From: Planctomycetota bacterium
GTDB lineage: Bacteria; Planctomycetota; Phycisphaerae; UBA1845
DNA: 6,162 bases
Direction: 5' to 3'
Assembly (NCBI GenBank): GCA_022563055.1
Contig: JADFOB010000085.1
Span: 1-6,162 of the forward strand
Shown: in pieces, positions 1 to 6,162 of the stretch
Layout of the letters: each line of letters opens with the position of its first letter
Position numbering within the stretch: the stretch's first letter is position 1
Notes under the pieces: generated by a model
Database searches by the model: none
The model's input: only the letters and a program-made list of their open reading frames with translations
Told to the model about the DNA's origin: nothing
Translations under genes and position numbers: made by a program

Positions 1-1529
1 CCAACGTGTTTGATTGGCACGTCGGGGTTCTCAAGGATGAGGGGCTTCGCAGCAGCATAGAGAGCCTGATCCGGGAGAAGCACGCCGCAGCCGCCTACGC
101 TGCAAGCACCGTCATGCGCGCCTACCAGCGGCGTTTCATGCAAATGACCGATCCGCTGCTTGTCGAGCGTATCCGCGACGTCCAGGACATCGAACGGCGC
201 CTCCTGCGTCACATTTTGGGCGAATCTCGCGAGGATCTCTCGCATCTGACCAAGCCCGCCATCCTCGTCGCTCACGATTTGGGTCCGACCCAGACCGCCC
301 ACTTGCCCGAGACGAAAGTCGTCGGCGTTGCGCTGGATGTCGGAGCCGCGACATCGCATACCGCGATCCTTCTGCGCTCCTGGGGGCGTCCCGGCGTCAT
401 CGGGCTCAACGACATTTCGACGCGTATTAGCGGCGGCGATGTTGTGATCATCGACGGGTCCAATCAGCTTGTCATTGCCAACCCGGATGAAGCGACCCTG
501 GCGGAGTATCGATCGAAGGAGGCCGCCTACGTTCGCCTTTCCGGCGAGCTGGATGAACTCCGCGACCTTGCGGCGCTCACAACGGACGGGCACCGCGTTG
601 TGCTCAACAGCAATATTGAGTTTCCCGCGGAGGCTTCCGTCGGTGTTCGAAAGGGGGCCGACGGCGTGGGTCTCTACCGGACCGAGTTCCTGTTTCTCCG
701 CCCCGAGGGCGCTCCATCGGAGCAAGAGCAGTACGACGCTTATCGAGAAGTGATTCGCGGATGCGACGGCAAACCCGCGACGATCCGCACGTTCGACCTC
801 GGCGCCGACAAGTACACGCAGGAGAAACAGTACGAACAGGAACGAAACCCCATGCTGGGTTTGCGATCGATCCGATACAGCCTGGCGCACCTGGATATGT
901 TTAAGGTCCAGCTCCGCGCGATCCTGCGAGCTTCCGCCGATGGCGACGTTCGGATGATGTTCCCCCTGATTACGAGCCTGATGGAGTATCGACAAGCCAA
1001 GATGACGGTCCATGACGCGATGGAGGATCTCGAGGAGGAGGGCATTGCGTTCGACGCGAACATTCCCATCGGAATGATGTTGGAAACGCCGGCGGCTGCG
1101 CTGCAGGTCAAGGAATTCTGCCGGGAGGTGGCGTTCATCAGCATCGGCACCAACGACCTGATCCAGTATCTACTCGCCGTCGACCGGGGCAATGAACGGG
1201 TTTCCCACAGCTACAGCGCGTCGCACCCGGCTGTGCTGCGCTCCTTGAGGGATATTGTTCGAGCGTGCAACCAGGCCGGCATCGAGTGCAGCCTGTGCGG
1301 AGAGATCGCAGGCCAGCCGCTCTACATATTGTTTCTCATCGGGATCGGGCTGCGGAATCTCTCCATGGCACCGGCCAATATCCCGGAGGTCAAGAAACTC
1401 ATTCGCCTGGCGACGACCGCCCAAGCGCAGCGCGTCGCACGGCGAGCCCTGGGATTTGATACGGAACGCCAGGTGACGAACTACCTGCGTGACGAGACAA
1501 GGAAGATCCTTCCGGAGGATCCGATTTAG
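1..1529 (+). CDS. ptsI: PTS enzyme I (phosphoenolpyruvate-protein phosphotransferase), 5' partial
   Basis: Enzyme I takes the phosphate of phosphoenolpyruvate onto a histidine and passes it to HPr in the cytoplasm, the first step of the phosphotransferase system. The frame is open to the left edge. Residues below are counted from the GTG at base 6, which is an internal codon. The phosphohistidine motif SHTAI puts the active His at 118 (E. coli His189), so about 71 residues are missing and the full protein would be near 578 aa, normal for the family. The PEP-binding TIM barrel is complete: GLYRTEFLF (Arg225), RTFDLGADK (Arg261), NPMLGLRSIR (281-290), MMLETPAA (Glu360), GTNDLIQY (Asn383, Asp384) and SLCGEIAG with catalytic Cys431. 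The motif before the histidine reads DVGAATSH rather than the usual DxGGxTSH, a mild change. All catalytic residues are present, so it should be active. No EII permease gene is visible, so whether it serves sugar uptake or a regulatory PTS cannot be told. The next gene starts 190 bases downstream. Confidence 0.96.
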   Translation, partial: NVFDWHVGVLKDEGLRSSIESLIREKHAAAAYAASTVMRAYQRRFMQMTDPLLVERIRDVQDIERRLLRHILGESREDLSHLTKPAILVAHDLGPTQTAHLPETKVVGVALDVGAATSHTAILLRSWGRPGVIGLNDISTRISGGDVVIIDGSNQLVIANPDEATLAEYRSKEAAYVRLSGELDELRDLAALTTDGHRVVLNSNIEFPAEASVGVRKGADGVGLYRTEFLFLRPEGAPSEQEQYDAYREVIRGCDGKPATIRTFDLGADKYTQEKQYEQERNPMLGLRSIRYSLAHLDMFKVQLRAILRASADGDVRMMFPLITSLMEYRQAKMTVHDAMEDLEEEGIAFDANIPIGMMLETPAAALQVKEFCREVAFISIGTNDLIQYLLAVDRGNERVSHSYSASHPAVLRSLRDIVRACNQAGIECSLCGEIAGQPLYILFLIGIGLRNLSMAPANIPEVKKLIRLATTAQAQRVARRALGFDTERQVTNYLRDETRKILPEDPI

Positions 1530-1573
1530 TGCTCTGTCGCGTTTGTTTCCGTGGGTTGGCAAGGGTTTTTGTA

Positions 1574-1652
1574 GCCCAGTCGCCCTCGGCTGGGTGCCTG
1601 CTCGGGCACAGCGGAGGGCCGCTGTGCCACAGGGGCGAACCCGCGGCTGGGT
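1574..1652. repeat. Three tandem hairpins with 4-base loops (REP-like intergenic repeat)
   Basis: The intergenic DNA after ptsI holds three consecutive inverted repeats. The first pairs 1574-1582 with 1587-1595 (9 bp including two G-T wobbles, loop CCCT). The second pairs 1605-1614 with 1619-1628 (10 bp perfect, GGCACAGCGG with CCGCTGTGCC, loop AGGG). The third pairs 1639-1643 with 1648-1652 (5 bp with one wobble, loop CGGC). Spacers are 9 and 10 bases. The 10-mer CGGCTGGGTG occurs at both 1587-1596 and 1644-1653, flanking the central hairpin. No T-run follows any stem, so this is not a standard terminator. The layout resembles REP or BIME elements, but membership in a dispersed family is inferred. 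An open frame across it (1529-1720) looks repeat-derived, not a gene. Confidence 0.65.
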
Positions 1653-1719
1653 GTGATCTGCCGGTGCTCTTTCGCAGATGCTACGATGGGCGACCCGGCG
1701 GGCATGGCTGTGCAACGTA

Positions 1720-2388
1720 ATGAGCGAGAACGAATCAAATGGGGGGGCGGAGGTTGTCCAACGGTACCGATGTGCGTTCCGTTTCTCGATTACCGGGGAT
1801 TTGCGGTTCATCTCGCACCATGACACGTTGCGGCTTTTCAAACGCGCCTTGGCGAGGGCGGCTCTGCCCGTTCGATTCTCCGAGGGTTTCAATCCGCAAC
1901 CGCGGATCACACTCCCGCTGCCGCGCCCCGTGGGCATCGCCTCTGACGATGAGACGCTCGTGGTCGACTTCACCGAACCGATCGACCCCAGCGCCGCCGC
2001 GAACCGGCTCGAACAGCAGATGCCTCCAGACCTTGTTATGCACGACGCTCGCCGGCTCGGGCCGCGCGAACGACTTCAGCCGGACGAGGTTCGGTACCGC
2101 CTGGATTTGGAATCCCCACCACCGGCGGACCTGGAAGCTCGGATTCGTCGCATCATCGAGGCTAAGACGCTTCTCGTGGAGCGGACATCTCCGAAGTATG
2201 AACAACCGCGGAGTATCGATATTAGACCCTATCTAGTTGACATCCACCTGGATGGTGACACCATGGCGTTTACGCTTCGGGTTACGGATGGTGGAACGGC
2301 TCGACCGGCGGAGATCGGCGGGCTGCTGGGGTTCGATCCCGCCGGCATTAACCACCGCATTCATCGAACGCGGATCCGATGGCGATAG
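1720..2388 (+). CDS. DUF2344 / TIGR03936 'radical SAM-linked' protein
   Basis: This 222-aa cytoplasmic protein matches the DUF2344 family, named because its members are fused to or encoded beside B12-binding radical SAM proteins (TIGR03960). I know of no firmly established biochemical role. Recognisable family features are the opening YRCAFRFSITGDLRFISHHD (residues 16-35), FSEGFNPQPRI (53-63) followed by the LPLPRPVGI strand, the IDIRPYL motif (166-172), and a C-terminal ARPAEI (194-199) ending in RTRIRW. The length is typical for the stand-alone form. I chose the ATG at 1720 because it leaves only a short leader before the conserved fold. An in-frame ATG at 1678 would add 14 residues (MLRWATRRAWLCNV) without family similarity. 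Neither start has a clear Shine-Dalgarno site. The gene lies 22 bases before the RNase E/G gene and is probably cotranscribed with it. No radical SAM gene lies in the window. The family assignment is firm, the start less so. Confidence 0.88.
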   Translation: MSENESNGGAEVVQRYRCAFRFSITGDLRFISHHDTLRLFKRALARAALPVRFSEGFNPQPRITLPLPRPVGIASDDETLVVDFTEPIDPSAAANRLEQQMPPDLVMHDARRLGPRERLQPDEVRYRLDLESPPPADLEARIRRIIEAKTLLVERTSPKYEQPRSIDIRPYLVDIHLDGDTMAFTLRVTDGGTARPAEIGGLLGFDPAGINHRIHRTRIRWR

Positions 2389-2401
2389 ATTACGAGCACC
2401 C

Positions 2402-2407
2402 GGTGAT
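2402..2407 (+). promoter_or_regulatory. Probable ribosome binding site for the RNase E/G gene
   Basis: GGTGAT lies just before the ATG at 2411 and complements the 3' end of 16S rRNA (AUCACC). In that register a full GGAGG core would end about 7 bases before the start, which is ideal. It supports 2411 over the upstream in-frame ATG at 2237, which lies deep inside the previous gene. The match is short. Confidence 0.45.
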
Positions 2408-2410
2408 AGT

Positions 2411-4771
2411 ATGACACCTGAGACCGTGAAGAAAAGCGAAGGAGAGCCTGCCAAGAAGATCCGCCCAACGCGGCGCGGAAAGAGGAAGTCCAAGACTGCG
2501 CGGCCCCTCCCGACTCAGCAGGAGGGACAGAGCACTCCCTCGGACCAGGCGCCGCGGTCGGTCGAAGTCAGGCAGGTTGACGTAGGCGATCTGGGGGACG
2601 CCATCTCGGCTCCCAAGCCCGAATCGGCGCATGGCTCAGCGGACAAACCGATCGCACCCAAGGAGGGCAAGACGGCGGGAGCCCGGAAGCGGCGTCCCAA
2701 GAGGATCGCCCGGCGCCCGGCGGAGCCGCGCGAGGAACCCCTAGCCGCCAACGAGACTTCCGGTGCTCCGGACGCTGCCGCGACGGAGGCTCAAGAGAAG
2801 ACGTCGACCGGACGTCCCGCGAAACGCCGCGGGTCGCGTGGCGGTGTTCGGCGCTCCGGGCGCCGCCGGAGATCCCAGCGCGATCCTGAGGATTCCGCGG
2901 GGCTCGAGCCAACGGTGGCTGAACCCGCCGCCGTGGATCGGTCGGCGGACGTTCCAGCTCAGGCTGTCCTTGATCCTGCGGAAGGCACGAGAGACGTCGA
3001 TACGGTCGACGAGCGCGCTGTATCTCCCGCTGAATCTGATCGCGGTAGGCAGGACCAGCCACGAGCACCCCGAAGGCGCCAAGACGACGTTGCCCAAGGC
3101 GAGAGTGCGGCGCCGCAAAGATCGACAAGGAAACGCAGCCGCCCGCCAGCCAAGACGACGACGGAGAAGGTCGAAGAGGGAACCGAAGAAGACGAATCGC
3201 CCGGCCCCGCCGCCGGTGCGCAGCGAACGATGCTGATCAACGTCTCCTCGGGCGACGAGTGCCGGATTGCCGTCGTGCATCAGGGAAGGCTTGAAGAGCT
3301 GTTCATCGAGCGGGCGTCTTCGCAATCACACGTCGGCAACATCTACAAGGGACGCGTCGTCAACGTCGAACCCAGTATTCAGGCGGCGTTCGTCGACTTT
3401 GGTTTGCCCAAGAACGGGTTCCTCCACATCTCGGACGTTCAGCCACAGTACTTCCCGGATTACGCCGGCGAGCCCGAGGACGTCGGGCGAAAGATCCCCC
3501 GGCGGAATCGCCCGCCGATCCAGGAGAGTCTCCGGCGCGGGCAGGAGGTCATTGTCCAGGTCATCAAAGAGGGCGTGGGCACGAAGGGTCCGACGCTGAC
3601 GACCTACTTGTCCATACCGGGTCGGTTTCTCGTCATGATGCCTGGTATGAGCCGCACGGGCGTGTCGCGGAAGATCGAGGATGACGAGGATCGCCGCGAC
3701 ATGCGGGAGATGCTCAACCAGTTGACCTTGCCGCCTGGGATTGGGTTCATCCTCCGTACGGCGGGACTCGGACGCACGAAACGCGACCTCCAGCGAGATC
3801 TGAACTACCTGCTGCGGTTGTGGAAGAACGTCGTGGCGCGCGTCAAGAATCTCACTGCCCCGGCCGAGCTTTACCAGGAATCGGATCTGGTGACGCGAAC
3901 CATCCGCGATCTCTACTCCTCCGAATATAAGCGGATGATCGTCGATGACGCCGAGGCGGCTGCCAAAGCACGCGAGTTCCTGCAGATCGCGATGCCTCGG
4001 TCCAAGGCGACGGTCGAACTCTATACCGAACGGGAGCCCTTGTTCCATCGGTTCGGGATCGAGGAGGAAATCGAGAACATCAACAAGCGGGAGGTTCCGC
4101 TTCGTTCGGGTGGTTCGCTGGTGATCGAGAGCACCGAAGCGCTCGTCGCGATTGACGTAAACAGCGGCCGATTTCGCTCCGTCGATGACGCCGAGGAGAT
4201 GGCTTTCCAGCTCAACACGGAGGCGGCGGAGGAGATCGCCCGCCAACTGCGCCTGCGCGATCTGGGCGGACTGATCATCTGCGATTTTATCGACATGCGT
4301 TTGGATCGTCACAAGCGTGCCGTCGAGCGGACGCTTCGAGATGCCCTCAAGGATCACAAAGAGCGCGTCCGTACGCTGCGCATGAGTGCCTTCGGTTTGA
4401 TCGAGATGACGCGCCAGCGGCGTGGACCGTCCATCAAGCGCAACATGTACTTCGAGTGCCGTCACTGTCGGGGCGCCGGTCTGGTCAAGATGGCTGAGTC
4501 GGTGGTTTTGGACGTCATGCGAAACATCCACCTTGCGACTGCCCGCGGGCAGGTCCAATCCGTGACGGTCACCGTGTCCAACGACGTGGCCTACCAGATT
4601 CTGAATCGCAAGCGGCTACTGCTGAGTCAGATCGAAACGGACACCGGCAAGGATTTGGTCATCCGGGGTGATGCCTCCTTCACCAGCGATCAGGTCGAGT
4701 TTGTCCTGGAGGATAGTCGCGGTCAGCCGATCCCCTTTGGACCCCGACAGCAACCCCGTGGGCGCCGGTAA
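2411..4771 (+). CDS. Ribonuclease E/G family endoribonuclease with long N-terminal extension
   Basis: This is a single-strand-specific endoribonuclease of the RNase E/G family, acting in mRNA decay and rRNA processing. From the ATG at 2411 the protein is 786 aa. Residues 1-271 are low-complexity and rich in Lys, Arg, Glu, Pro and Ala, with basic clusters near 91-102, 137-157, 219-223 and 238-248. The core starts at MLINVSSGDECR (274). The S1 domain runs from about 308 (VGNIYKGRVV) to 400 and includes AFVDFGLPKNGFLHISD. The 5'-phosphate sensor Arg449-Thr450 lies in ILRTAGLG. The metal-binding residues are Asp582 and Asn584 in AIDVNSG and Asp625 in CDFIDM. The zinc-link CRHC supplies Cys683 and Cys686. 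After the core there is only a short tail ending PRGRR. The extension sits on the N-terminal side, whereas E. coli RNase E carries its scaffold at the C terminus, so I give no rne or rng symbol. An internal ATG at 3230 would give the core alone, but the uninterrupted extension and the site before 2411 favour the long form. Confidence 0.95.
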   Translation: MTPETVKKSEGEPAKKIRPTRRGKRKSKTARPLPTQQEGQSTPSDQAPRSVEVRQVDVGDLGDAISAPKPESAHGSADKPIAPKEGKTAGARKRRPKRIARRPAEPREEPLAANETSGAPDAAATEAQEKTSTGRPAKRRGSRGGVRRSGRRRRSQRDPEDSAGLEPTVAEPAAVDRSADVPAQAVLDPAEGTRDVDTVDERAVSPAESDRGRQDQPRAPRRRQDDVAQGESAAPQRSTRKRSRPPAKTTTEKVEEGTEEDESPGPAAGAQRTMLINVSSGDECRIAVVHQGRLEELFIERASSQSHVGNIYKGRVVNVEPSIQAAFVDFGLPKNGFLHISDVQPQYFPDYAGEPEDVGRKIPRRNRPPIQESLRRGQEVIVQVIKEGVGTKGPTLTTYLSIPGRFLVMMPGMSRTGVSRKIEDDEDRRDMREMLNQLTLPPGIGFILRTAGLGRTKRDLQRDLNYLLRLWKNVVARVKNLTAPAELYQESDLVTRTIRDLYSSEYKRMIVDDAEAAAKAREFLQIAMPRSKATVELYTEREPLFHRFGIEEEIENINKREVPLRSGGSLVIESTEALVAIDVNSGRFRSVDDAEEMAFQLNTEAAEEIARQLRLRDLGGLIICDFIDMRLDRHKRAVERTLRDALKDHKERVRTLRMSAFGLIEMTRQRRGPSIKRNMYFECRHCRGAGLVKMAESVVLDVMRNIHLATARGQVQSVTVTVSNDVAYQILNRKRLLLSQIETDTGKDLVIRGDASFTSDQVEFVLEDSRGQPIPFGPRQQPRGRR

Positions 4772-4856
4772 TCTCTGTCATCCAGCGGGTTTGCGGTACC
4801 AAACGGACGCCGGCGGAAGCACGATCGATCGAGCGCGCTGGACGTGGCGCGTGTGC

Positions 4857-4878
4857 CACTGCTCTGTGAGCAGTGTTT
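4857..4878 (+). terminator. Candidate intrinsic terminator after the RNase E/G gene
   Basis: CACTGCTC (4857-4864) and GAGCAGTG (4868-4875) form a perfect 8-bp stem around a TGT loop, followed directly by TTT. It lies 85 bases past the RNase E/G stop in a convergent gap, the expected place for termination. The T-tract is short, so it may be weak or need Rho. Read on the - strand, no T-run follows the stem, so it fits the + strand better. Confidence 0.45.
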
Positions 4879-4913
4879 GACTACGGAGCAATCGCCCGTC
4901 CCACAGCACCGCG

Positions 4914-5735
4914 TCAATCATCCGGTCCGAGATCCGTCGACGTGCCGCACGTGACTTCCGCGGCGTCGACGTGCTTGCCGTCGGCGCCAGACTTGTCCGG
5001 ACAGTTGGTCTCACCCGCGAGGAAGCGCTGGGGATAGCGAAGCTCCGCCATCGTGTGGCCCGCGAGCATCAGTTCGATGTAGAGCGTTCGTCCGGTGTCG
5101 GGCCGATCCCGCCGTGAGATGTGCCCGAAACCAAGTGTGTGACCGATCTCGTGGGCACACGTATTGGCAAAGATGTTGACCCACTCCTCGTAAGCGTACG
5201 CATTACTGAGCGTCAATAAGCGCTCGCCAAAGAGGATGGCTGCGTTGTCATGCTGCGCGTTGCAGGGGTCGTACTCGCCCTCCCCAATGTCGGTGCCGCC
5301 TCCGGGCCGGATTTCCTGCGTGATGTGTACGACCGTTACGTCATAATCGACGTCGTCATCCTCGCCGTTACGAACTCGAACGGGCATCGTCCCGAGATCA
5401 CAGTAAATCCGGGCGACTTCACGTCGCACCGCTTCCTTGAACGCTTCTTCATCATCACCCAGCGTTCCACCATCGGCGGTGTCGAAGAGGGAGAGGTCAA
5501 CGCCCTCGAGCACGTCATCCGGGTAGATCGGGTTGCGTCCGCCGGTCCAGTCAAGGATCACGACGTCCACCGAATCGAAGGCGGCTTGGGCGTCGCTGTC
5601 ACACTCGGAAGCGAAGAGCGGCTTGAGGACGGTGCGATCGTTGACAGGCGCGCCACAACCCGTGATCGCGCTCGCCAGGGACAGACCGATAAACCACACG
5701 CCCAAAGCGCAAGGATAGCCTCGCGTTGTCAACAC
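4914..5735 (-). CDS. Putative secreted lipoprotein zinc metalloprotease (metzincin-type)
   Basis: The 273-aa product begins with a lipoprotein signal peptide: Arg5, a hydrophobic stretch from about 10 to 24, then the lipobox ITGC with Cys27 as the predicted lipidated residue. Gly follows the Cys, so by the E. coli sorting rule it would go to the outer membrane. Residues 195-205 read HEIGHTLGFGH, the full metzincin signature HExxHxxGxxH with zinc ligands His195, His199 and His205 and catalytic Glu196. Met223 in ELMLAG or Met229 in GHTM could form the Met-turn. The mature part has six further cysteines (45, 112, 158, 193, 245, 263), suggesting disulfides. An acidic stretch (EDDDVD, 125-130) precedes the VTVVHITQ strand. 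The start is GTG at 5735 or TTG at 5732; a stop lies five codons upstream, and GGAGG at 5741-5745 suits either. The substrate is unknown and I recognise no exact family. It converges on the RNase E/G gene and shares no obvious function with it. Confidence 0.85.
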   Translation of the reverse strand: MLTTRGYPCALGVWFIGLSLASAITGCGAPVNDRTVLKPLFASECDSDAQAAFDSVDVVILDWTGGRNPIYPDDVLEGVDLSLFDTADGGTLGDDEEAFKEAVRREVARIYCDLGTMPVRVRNGEDDDVDYDVTVVHITQEIRPGGGTDIGEGEYDPCNAQHDNAAILFGERLLTLSNAYAYEEWVNIFANTCAHEIGHTLGFGHISRRDRPDTGRTLYIELMLAGHTMAELRYPQRFLAGETNCPDKSGADGKHVDAAEVTCGTSTDLGPDD

Positions 5736-5740
5736 TCGCC

Positions 5741-5745
5741 CCTCC
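5741..5745 (-). promoter_or_regulatory. Ribosome binding site for the metalloprotease gene
   Basis: On the - strand GGAGG lies 5 bases before GTG 5735 and 8 bases before TTG 5732. It fixes the start region of the lipoprotein gene and is the strongest Shine-Dalgarno match in the window. It does not decide between the two start codons. Confidence 0.7.
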
Positions 5746-5919
5746 GTCTAACAGTCCGTTGAAGTTGCGACCGCCACCCATGGCGGCCGTGGAACGCCGG
5801 GAAACACGGATCCACCGGCGTTGGATGGGTTACTACTTGGTTGTTGGCACGTCGCCCAAGGAAGTCAATCGTCCGGGCGCGCCGAATGCAACATGGCGCT
5901 CGCAAGGGGTCGTAGTGCG

Positions 5920-5968
5920 GTTCTTATCGAACATGGATGGATTGCGGCGCCGTTGTTATCGAACGTGG
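5920..5968. repeat. Short imperfect direct repeat, two copies
   Basis: GTTCTTATCGAACATGG (5920-5936) recurs as GTTGTTATCGAACGTGG (5952-5968), 15 of 17 bases identical with a 32-base period. It could be a protein-binding pair upstream of the lipoprotein gene, a decayed duplication, or chance. Confidence 0.45.
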
Positions 5969-6019
5969 TTCCGCGATTGGCTCTCGTGCGGCGCGGTCAT
6001 TGATCGTATCGCGGGGGTG

Positions 6020-6081
6020 CCCCATCCTTTGCCACCAGTGTGCATAGCGTAGCCTCAGGGCGTGCGTGGCGAAGGGTGGGG
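6020..6081. repeat. Long inverted repeat, 16-bp arms
   Basis: CCCCATCCTTTGCCAC (6020-6035) pairs with GTGGCGAAGGGTGGGG (6066-6081). The only two non-Watson-Crick positions are G-U if the + strand is transcribed, leaving a 30-base loop. Both deviations being wobbles suggests that structure in + strand RNA may be preserved. No T-run follows. It may be a regulatory RNA element, a leader of a gene beyond the edge, or a dispersed repeat. Confidence 0.5.
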
Positions 6082-6089
6082 GAAGGCAT

Positions 6090-6109
6090 TGTGATGCGGG
6101 GGCATCGCA
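6090..6109. repeat. Hairpin with GGGG loop
   Basis: TGTGATGC (6090-6097) pairs with GCATCGCA (6102-6109) as 8 bp with one G-T wobble around a GGGG loop. It starts 9 bases after the 6020-6081 inverted repeat. That 9-base spacing and the 4-base loop echo the array after ptsI, though the sequences differ. Confidence 0.5.
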
Positions 6110-6162
6110 CACTTCGTGGTTCGCAACCTCGCTGCCAATCCCCCATCCTGGCTTCGCATCGG

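Larger units (their letters stand above)
5746..6162. other. Intergenic region upstream of the metalloprotease gene, no gene seen
   Basis: This stretch of about 417 bases holds no open frame resembling a protein; those present on both strands are short, lack start signals and overlap each other. It must contain the promoter of the - strand lipoprotein gene, but I see no convincing -35/-10 pair. It contains a short direct repeat (5920-5968) and two inverted repeats (6020-6081 and 6090-6109), listed separately. The right edge of the window cuts it. Confidence 0.6.

Noticed and set aside
1505..1521. GATCCT/AGGATC inverted repeat near the ptsI stop codon as a terminator
   Set aside because: The 6-bp stem lies inside the coding sequence and only three T bases occur near it; the codons fit the end of the protein well.
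1529..1720. Small + strand open frame between ptsI and the DUF2344 gene
   Set aside because: It consists of the hairpin repeat sequence itself, has no Shine-Dalgarno site and no conserved protein features; it is most likely a spurious translation of the repeat.
1170..1973. - strand open frame (267 codons) spanning the end of ptsI, the hairpin region and the start of the DUF2344 gene
   Set aside because: It is antisense to two well-supported genes, its translation is Arg/Ser-rich without a known domain, and it runs through the repeat array.
2237..2410. ATG at 2237 as the start of the RNase E/G gene
   Set aside because: It would overlap the DUF2344 gene by about 150 bases, and the added residues have no similarity to the family; the ATG at 2411 has a suitable ribosome binding site.
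2763..3236. + strand open frame of 157 codons inside the extension of the RNase E/G gene
   Set aside because: It is a frame shadow of the GC-rich low-complexity region. Its Arg/Pro-rich translation is a by-product of codon bias and the main frame continues unbroken into the core.
3326..4558. Long - strand open frame (410 codons) opposite the RNase E/G gene
   Set aside because: It lies wholly antisense to the conserved catalytic core. Its translation has no recognisable domain, and such frames are common opposite GC-rich genes.
5250..5762. + strand open frame of 170 codons opposite the metalloprotease gene
   Set aside because: The opposite frame encodes a signal peptide with lipobox and a complete zinc motif with a good ribosome binding site; this one shows no domain.
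5726..6112. Short overlapping open frames on both strands upstream of the lipoprotein gene
   Set aside because: They overlap each other and the inverted repeats, have no ribosome binding sites, and their translations look like non-coding sequence.

Overview
The window is GC-rich bacterial chromosome with three + strand genes, one convergent - strand gene and two non-coding stretches rich in inverted repeats. The best guess for the source is a Planctomycetota-like bacterium. This is an inference from the high GC, the weak or absent Shine-Dalgarno sites on some genes, the RNase E/G with a long N-terminal extension and the secreted lipoprotein metalloprotease. No rRNA or other phylogenetic marker is present to prove it.

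Bases 1-1529 hold most of PTS enzyme I (ptsI), cut by the left edge, with about 71 N-terminal residues missing. Bases 1530-1719 are intergenic and carry three tandem hairpins, each with a 4-base loop, which look like a REP-type repeat. Bases 1720-2388 encode a DUF2344 (TIGR03936, 'radical SAM-linked') protein. It is followed after 22 bases by a ribonuclease E/G gene (2411-4771), whose conserved catalytic core is preceded by about 270 residues of disordered, charge-patterned sequence.

Bases 4772-4913 separate two convergent genes and contain a candidate terminator. The - strand gene 5735-4914 encodes a lipoprotein with a complete metzincin zinc site (HExxHxxGxxH). Bases 5746-6162 contain no convincing gene; they hold a short direct repeat and two inverted repeats near the right edge.

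The DUF2344 and RNase E/G genes probably form one operon, an arrangement also known in Clostridia, where rplU and rpmA usually follow. Those ribosomal genes are absent here, and the usual B12-binding radical SAM partner of DUF2344 is not in the window. PTS enzyme I is the energy-coupling kinase of the sugar or nitrogen phosphotransferase system; its HPr partner would lie upstream if it is adjacent. The metalloprotease appears functionally unrelated. I found no CRISPR array, tRNA, transposase or clear novel multi-gene system. The most interesting items are the N-terminally extended RNase E/G and the hairpin-rich intergenic sequences.
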